Below are positions 60,543 through 64,000 of a stretch of 64,000 nucleotides of DNA, piece by piece (positions within the stretch are counted from its first letter, which is position 1; the number at the start of each line of letters is the position of its first letter). Source of the DNA: Schlegelella_A sp036496385 (GTDB lineage: Bacteria > Pseudomonadota > Gammaproteobacteria > Burkholderiales > Burkholderiaceae_C); NCBI GenBank assembly GCA_036496385.1, contig DASXLD010000003.1, positions 62,001-126,000 on the forward strand, written 5' to 3'. The notes below the pieces were generated by a model. It was not told the origin of the DNA, made no database searches, and saw only the letters and a program-made list of their open reading frames with translations. Made by a program: the position numbers and the translations under genes.

Positions 60543-61733
60543 ATGGAAACGATGCAACAAGCACCCGATCGAGTCGTCGACGTTGCGCAGCCGACGCACG
60601 CTCAGCCCATTGCGAAGCCGGGCCGTCGTTCGCTTCTCAAGGCCGGCGCCGTCGCCGCCGGCGCCACGAGCCTCGTCTTCCCCATGATCTCGCGCGGCGC
60701 CGGCATGACGACGCTCAAGATGCAAGGCTCGTGGGGCGCCGGAGACATGCTGGAGGTGTATGCCAAGCAGTACGTCGACATCGTCAACGACATGGGCAAG
60801 GGTTCGCTCAAGATCGACTATCTGAGCGCCGGCGCGGTCGTCAAGGCGTTCGAGGTGCAGGACGCGGTCAACAAGGGCGTGCTCGACATGGGCCACCTGG
60901 TGCCCGCGTACTGGTACGGCAAGAACCGGGCGGCGTCGCTCTTCGGCACCGGGCCGTGCTACGGCTGGGACGGCCACATGCTGCTGTCGTGGATCTACAA
61001 GGGCGGCGGCTACCAGATGTACCTCGATCTGCTGCAGAAGAAGCTCGCGCTGAACGTCGTCGGCTGGTTCCTGATGCCGCAACCGTGCCAGCCGCTCGGC
61101 TGGTTCAAGTTCCAGCCCAAGACGCCGAAGGACCTCGCGAATCTCAAGTACCGCACCGTCGGCCTGGCGACCAACGTCATGCAGGCGATGGGCTGCAAGG
61201 TGACGGCGCTGCCGGGCGGCGAGATCATCCCGGCGATGCAGAAGGGCGTGATCGACGCCTTCGAGTACAACAACCCGACCTCCGACCGTCGCTTCGGCGC
61301 CGCCGACGTCGCCAAGTACTACATGTTGTCGAGCTACCACCAGCCGGCGGAGTTGCTCGAGATCGAGATCAACAAGACGAAATGGGACTCGCTGTCGAAG
61401 GAGCAGCAGTCGATCATCGAGCAGTCCGTGAAGGCCGCCAACTCGGAAAACATCTGGACCGCCTTCGAGCAGTATCCGAAGGACCTGCAGGACCTCATCC
61501 ACAAGGACGGCGTGCACGTCTTTCGCACTCCCGAATCGATCCTCAAGGCGCAGCTCGAGGCGTGGGACAAGGTGGTCACACAGTACAGCGCCGAGGTGCC
61601 GGAGTTCAAGCAGGTCATCGAGGCGCAGCGCGCCTGGGCGAAGAACGTCGCGTACTTCGACCTGCTGAACCGCGCGGATACCAAGCTCGCCTACGATCAC
61701 TACTTCGGCAAGGAGCTGGCGCTCGGGTTCTAG
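60543..61733 (+). CDS. TRAP transporter substrate-binding protein, TakP-type
   Basis: A 396-aa periplasmic protein with a twin-arginine signal (PGRRSLLKAGAVAAGATSL). The family fits binding proteins for 2-oxo acids and related monocarboxylates: SAGAVVKAFEVQDAVNKGVL, NLKYRTVGLATNVMQAMG with the carboxylate-binding Arg, and EIIPAMQKGVIDAFEYNNP. Tat export suggests folding before transport. AAGGAGACGCAAGCC precedes the ATG. It is the first gene of a SBP-DctQ-DctM-amidase run. The ligand is not certain. Confidence 0.92.
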   Translation: METMQQAPDRVVDVAQPTHAQPIAKPGRRSLLKAGAVAAGATSLVFPMISRGAGMTTLKMQGSWGAGDMLEVYAKQYVDIVNDMGKGSLKIDYLSAGAVVKAFEVQDAVNKGVLDMGHLVPAYWYGKNRAASLFGTGPCYGWDGHMLLSWIYKGGGYQMYLDLLQKKLALNVVGWFLMPQPCQPLGWFKFQPKTPKDLANLKYRTVGLATNVMQAMGCKVTALPGGEIIPAMQKGVIDAFEYNNPTSDRRFGAADVAKYYMLSSYHQPAELLEIEINKTKWDSLSKEQQSIIEQSVKAANSENIWTAFEQYPKDLQDLIHKDGVHVFRTPESILKAQLEAWDKVVTQYSAEVPEFKQVIEAQRAWAKNVAYFDLLNRADTKLAYDHYFGKELALGF

Positions 61734-61765
61734 GGCCAGGCGCGTCGTCGCAAGCGCAGCAACAG

Positions 61766-61799
61766 GCGGGGGTGATGCCGGCAGAGGCATCACCCCCGC
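61766..61799 (+). promoter_or_regulatory. 14-bp perfect hairpin between TRAP binding protein and DctQ
   Basis: GCGGGGGTGATGCC (61766-61779) and GGCATCACCCCCGC (61786-61799) pair perfectly around a six-base loop. No T-run follows, so it looks like an mRNA stabiliser or partial terminator that lowers permease levels below the binding protein, as in many transport operons. Confidence 0.7.
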
Positions 61800-61825
61800 G
61801 CCTGTGAGCACAGGAAGGGATGCCG

Positions 61826-62440
61826 ATGAATTCGGCCGCGCAATCCGTCGTCTTGACCATCGATCGGTTCAGCACCGCGATCGGCAAGGCGTTCGCCTGG
61901 TACATCCTCATCCTGACGTTCGGGGAGACGTACGAGGTCTTCGTCCGCTACGTCCTCACCGACCCCACCACGTGGGCCTACGACGTCAGCTACAACATGT
62001 ACGGGGCGCTCTTCTTCATGGCGGGCGCCTACACCCTCGCCCGCAACGGCCACGTCCGCGTCGACGTGGTCCACCGCCTGCTTCGCCCGCGTGTCCAGGC
62101 CGGCATCGACCTGGTGCTGTACCTCGCCTTCTTCTTCCCGGGAGTCGTCGCCCTCGTCTATGCGGGCAGCCAGTACGCGGGGGATTCCTGGCGCTACCAC
62201 GAAGTCAGCGTCTACAGTCCCTCGGACATTCCCATCTTTCCGTTGAAGACGCTCATTCCGTCCGGCGGCGTTCTGCTGTTCCTGCAGGGCGTGGCCGAAG
62301 TGCTGCGCTGCGTGCTCTGTCTGCGCAGCGGCCAATGGCCGCCGCGCCTGCACGACGTCGAGGAGCTCGAGACGGCGGTCCTGCACGCGCAGGAGGCGCA
62401 GCGCGAGGGCGGCGCGCCGGACGCCGCCGCAACGCGGTGA
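61826..62440 (+). CDS. dctQ: TRAP transporter small permease DctQ (second system)
   Basis: A 204-aa protein with four helices and the DctQ motif YEVFVRYVLTDPTTWAYDVSYNMY. The ATG at 61826 is favoured because AGGAAGG lies seven bases before it; the ATG at 61820 is too close. It pairs with the large permease 34 bases downstream. The longer size and YHEVSVYSPSDIPIFPLKTL region fit the TakP-type subgroup. Confidence 0.92.
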   Translation: MNSAAQSVVLTIDRFSTAIGKAFAWYILILTFGETYEVFVRYVLTDPTTWAYDVSYNMYGALFFMAGAYTLARNGHVRVDVVHRLLRPRVQAGIDLVLYLAFFFPGVVALVYAGSQYAGDSWRYHEVSVYSPSDIPIFPLKTLIPSGGVLLFLQGVAEVLRCVLCLRSGQWPPRLHDVEELETAVLHAQEAQREGGAPDAAATR

Positions 62441-62474
62441 TCAGGCGATAGCGCTCACGGCGAAGGAACGCCCG

Positions 62475-63794
62475 ATGTCGAACGCCCACGTCGCGTTGCT
62501 CATGATGGGCATCTTCGTGGTCACGATCATGCTCGGGTTTCCGATCTGGGTGACGCTGATGGCCATGGGAGTGTTCTTCGGCTATTACGCCATGGGAGGG
62601 CGGATCTTCGCCCTGCTGACGCAGAACACGTTCAGCATCCTCAGCAACGACGTGCTCACCGCGGTGCCTCTGTTCCTGTTCATGGGCTACGTCGTCGAGA
62701 GGGCGAATATCCTCGATCGATTGTTCTTCAGCATCCAGCTCGCGGCGCGGAGGATCCCGGGCTCGATGGCGGTGGCCACGCTGCTCACGTGCGCGTTCTT
62801 CGCCACCGCGACCGGAATCGTCGGTGCCGTGGTCACGCTGATGGGCCTGCTCGCGCTTCCCGCCATGCTCAAGGCCGGCTACGACACCCGGCTCGCCTCC
62901 GGAGTGGTGTGTGCGGGTGGAACGCTCGGCATCCTGATTCCGCCGAGCATCCTGCTCATCGTCTACGCCGCAACCGCGGGCGTCTCGGTGGTGCAGCTCT
63001 ATGCCGGGGCGTTCATCCCCGGCTTCGTCCTCGCCGGGTTCTACGTCCTCTACGTCATCGGGCGCGTGATCATCAACCCGTCGCTCGCCCCCAAGCTGCC
63101 GAAGGAGCAGACGAACGTTCCGTTCGGCAAGGTGGTGGTCGCGCTGCTCACCTCGTTCTTCCCGCTGGCCGTCCTCATCCTGTCGGTGCTCGGCGCGATC
63201 GTGTTCGGGCTCGCCACTCCCAGCGAGGCGGCCTCGGTGGGCGCCCTCGGCAGCCTCATCCTCGCCGCCGCGTACCGCGCGCTCGACTTCAAGCGCCTCA
63301 CCGAAGCCGTCTACCTCACCGCGCGCACGACGGCGATGGTCACCTTCCTGTTCGTCGGGTCGTGGACCTTCGCCTCCATCTTCGCCTACCTCGGCGGCCA
63401 GGAACTCGTCGAGCAGGCGATCAGAAGCATGAGCCTGTCCCGGGTCGAATTCCTGATGCTCTCCCAGTTCATCATCTTTCTGCTGGGGTGGCCTCTGGAG
63501 TGGACCGAGATCATCATCATCTTCATCCCGATCTTCCTGCCGCTGCTGCCCGTGTTCGGCGTCGACCCGCTGGTGTTCGGCATCCTCGTCGCGCTCAACA
63601 TCCAGACCTCGTTCAACACGCCGCCGATGGCGATGTCGGCGTACTACCTGAAGGGGGTCGCGCCGCCGCAGGTGAGGCTGACGCAGATCTTCGCCGGTGC
63701 TCTGCCGTACGTCTTCATGGTCTTCATCACGATGGCCCTGCTGTACGCATTTCCCGGGATGGCCACCTGGCTTCCCAAGGTCCTGTACCACTAG
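62475..63794 (+). CDS. dctM: TRAP transporter large permease DctM (second system)
   Basis: A 439-aa inner-membrane protein with about twelve helices. Marks are NDVLTAVPLFLFMGYVVERA, GTLGILIPPSILLIVYAA, FGLATPSEAASVGALGSLIL and QTSFNTPPMAMSAYYLKG. It is the ion-coupled channel part of the second TRAP transporter. The partial amidase gene begins 21 bases after its stop and is likely in the same operon. Confidence 0.94.
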   Translation: MSNAHVALLMMGIFVVTIMLGFPIWVTLMAMGVFFGYYAMGGRIFALLTQNTFSILSNDVLTAVPLFLFMGYVVERANILDRLFFSIQLAARRIPGSMAVATLLTCAFFATATGIVGAVVTLMGLLALPAMLKAGYDTRLASGVVCAGGTLGILIPPSILLIVYAATAGVSVVQLYAGAFIPGFVLAGFYVLYVIGRVIINPSLAPKLPKEQTNVPFGKVVVALLTSFFPLAVLILSVLGAIVFGLATPSEAASVGALGSLILAAAYRALDFKRLTEAVYLTARTTAMVTFLFVGSWTFASIFAYLGGQELVEQAIRSMSLSRVEFLMLSQFIIFLLGWPLEWTEIIIIFIPIFLPLLPVFGVDPLVFGILVALNIQTSFNTPPMAMSAYYLKGVAPPQVRLTQIFAGALPYVFMVFITMALLYAFPGMATWLPKVLYH

Positions 63795-63814
63795 CCCGCA
63801 GGCGTCGCGAAGCG

Positions 63815-64000
63815 GTGTCGACTGAAACTTTTCCCGGCACGCTCACCGAGCGAGAGCGCACGCTGAGCCGCCTCGGCGCGGTCGAGGCCGCGCGAGCGAT
63901 CGGCGACGGGCAGATCACGTCCGAGGAGCTGGTCGATGCCTGCCTGGCGCGCATCGGCGAGGCCGAGGAGAGCATTCAGGCCTGGGCGTTCGTCGATCCG
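63815..64000 (+). CDS. amidase family protein, 3' end outside window
   Basis: The first 62 codons of an amidase-signature protein, starting at a GTG and open to the window edge. It reads LSRLGAVEAARAIGDGQITS, ELVDACLARIGEAEES and IQAWAFVDP, typical of the N-terminal helices of GatA-like amidases. The Ser-cisSer-Lys catalytic core is beyond the edge. Position behind the TRAP genes suggests it hydrolyses an amide taken up by, or giving, the TRAP cargo; this is inference. Confidence 0.8.
   Translation, partial: MSTETFPGTLTERERTLSRLGAVEAARAIGDGQITSEELVDACLARIGEAEESIQAWAFVDP

Overview
The window is GC-rich, gene-dense bacterial chromosomal DNA. Its content points to a free-living soil or water member of the Pseudomonadota, most likely a betaproteobacterium of the Burkholderiales type. 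The pointers are two complete TRAP transporters with GntR/TakP-type partners, a PilU retraction ATPase, OmpW, SelO, a glutamine-dependent NadE, YghU-type glutathione transferases and many class III cyclases. This placement is inferred from gene content only. I found no rRNA, tRNA, CRISPR array, integrase or intact insertion sequence.

Layout. 1-6 kb: the 3' part of a subtilase, a hydrolase-cyclase fusion, an acyl-CoA synthetase and a secreted sedolisin. 6-10 kb: two unlike dodecins, a small membrane protein, a DOPA-dioxygenase-like protein and a large multi-PAS histidine kinase. 10-15.3 kb: a polar amino acid ABC transporter, NAD synthetase and a MarR regulator with two operator-like dyads. 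15.4-18.5 kb: a periplasmic alpha-carbonic anhydrase next to a decayed locus holding relics of an nSTAND/TPR protein, a SIR2-like protein and a cyclase. 18.5-24.7 kb: two glutathione transferases, a secreted HExxH protein, a cyclase-FHA protein, an unusual formyltransferase-ACT fusion and an EamA transporter. 24.8-27.7 kb: a copper operon (DUF2946-like, outer-membrane protein, CopC, CopD). 27.9-29.8 kb: a GDSL lipoprotein and OmpW. 29.8-33.9 kb: a GntR-controlled TRAP operon (DctP-DctQ-DctM) ending in a divergent type II dehydroquinase homologue. 33.9-42.2 kb: a D-Ala-D-Ala dipeptidase, a histidine kinase, esterase and beta-lactamase-like hydrolases, a lipoprotein, and a propeller/regulator/VOC group. 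42.3-48.5 kb: an ABC ATPase with a permease-M1 peptidase fusion, then an ATP-dependent DNA ligase. 48.5-56.4 kb: peroxiredoxin, SelO, a TMEM175-like channel, PilU, an HpaB-family protein and an HDOD protein. 56.4-64 kb: a minus-strand catabolic-looking operon (M24-like protein, HIBADH-family dehydrogenase, SDR, cupin), an SDR relic, and a plus-strand TakP-type TRAP operon leading into an amidase cut by the window end.

How the genes may work together. Two regions look like carboxylate uptake and breakdown units. One is dctPQM plus the dehydroquinase-like enzyme at 29.8-33.9 kb. The other is the TRAP/amidase operon back to back with the M24/HIBADH/SDR/cupin operon at 56.4-64 kb. Each contains an enzyme whose usual active-site residues are altered. 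The second unit is the best candidate here for an undescribed pathway. The SIR2/nSTAND relics look like the remains of a lost anti-phage or signalling locus.
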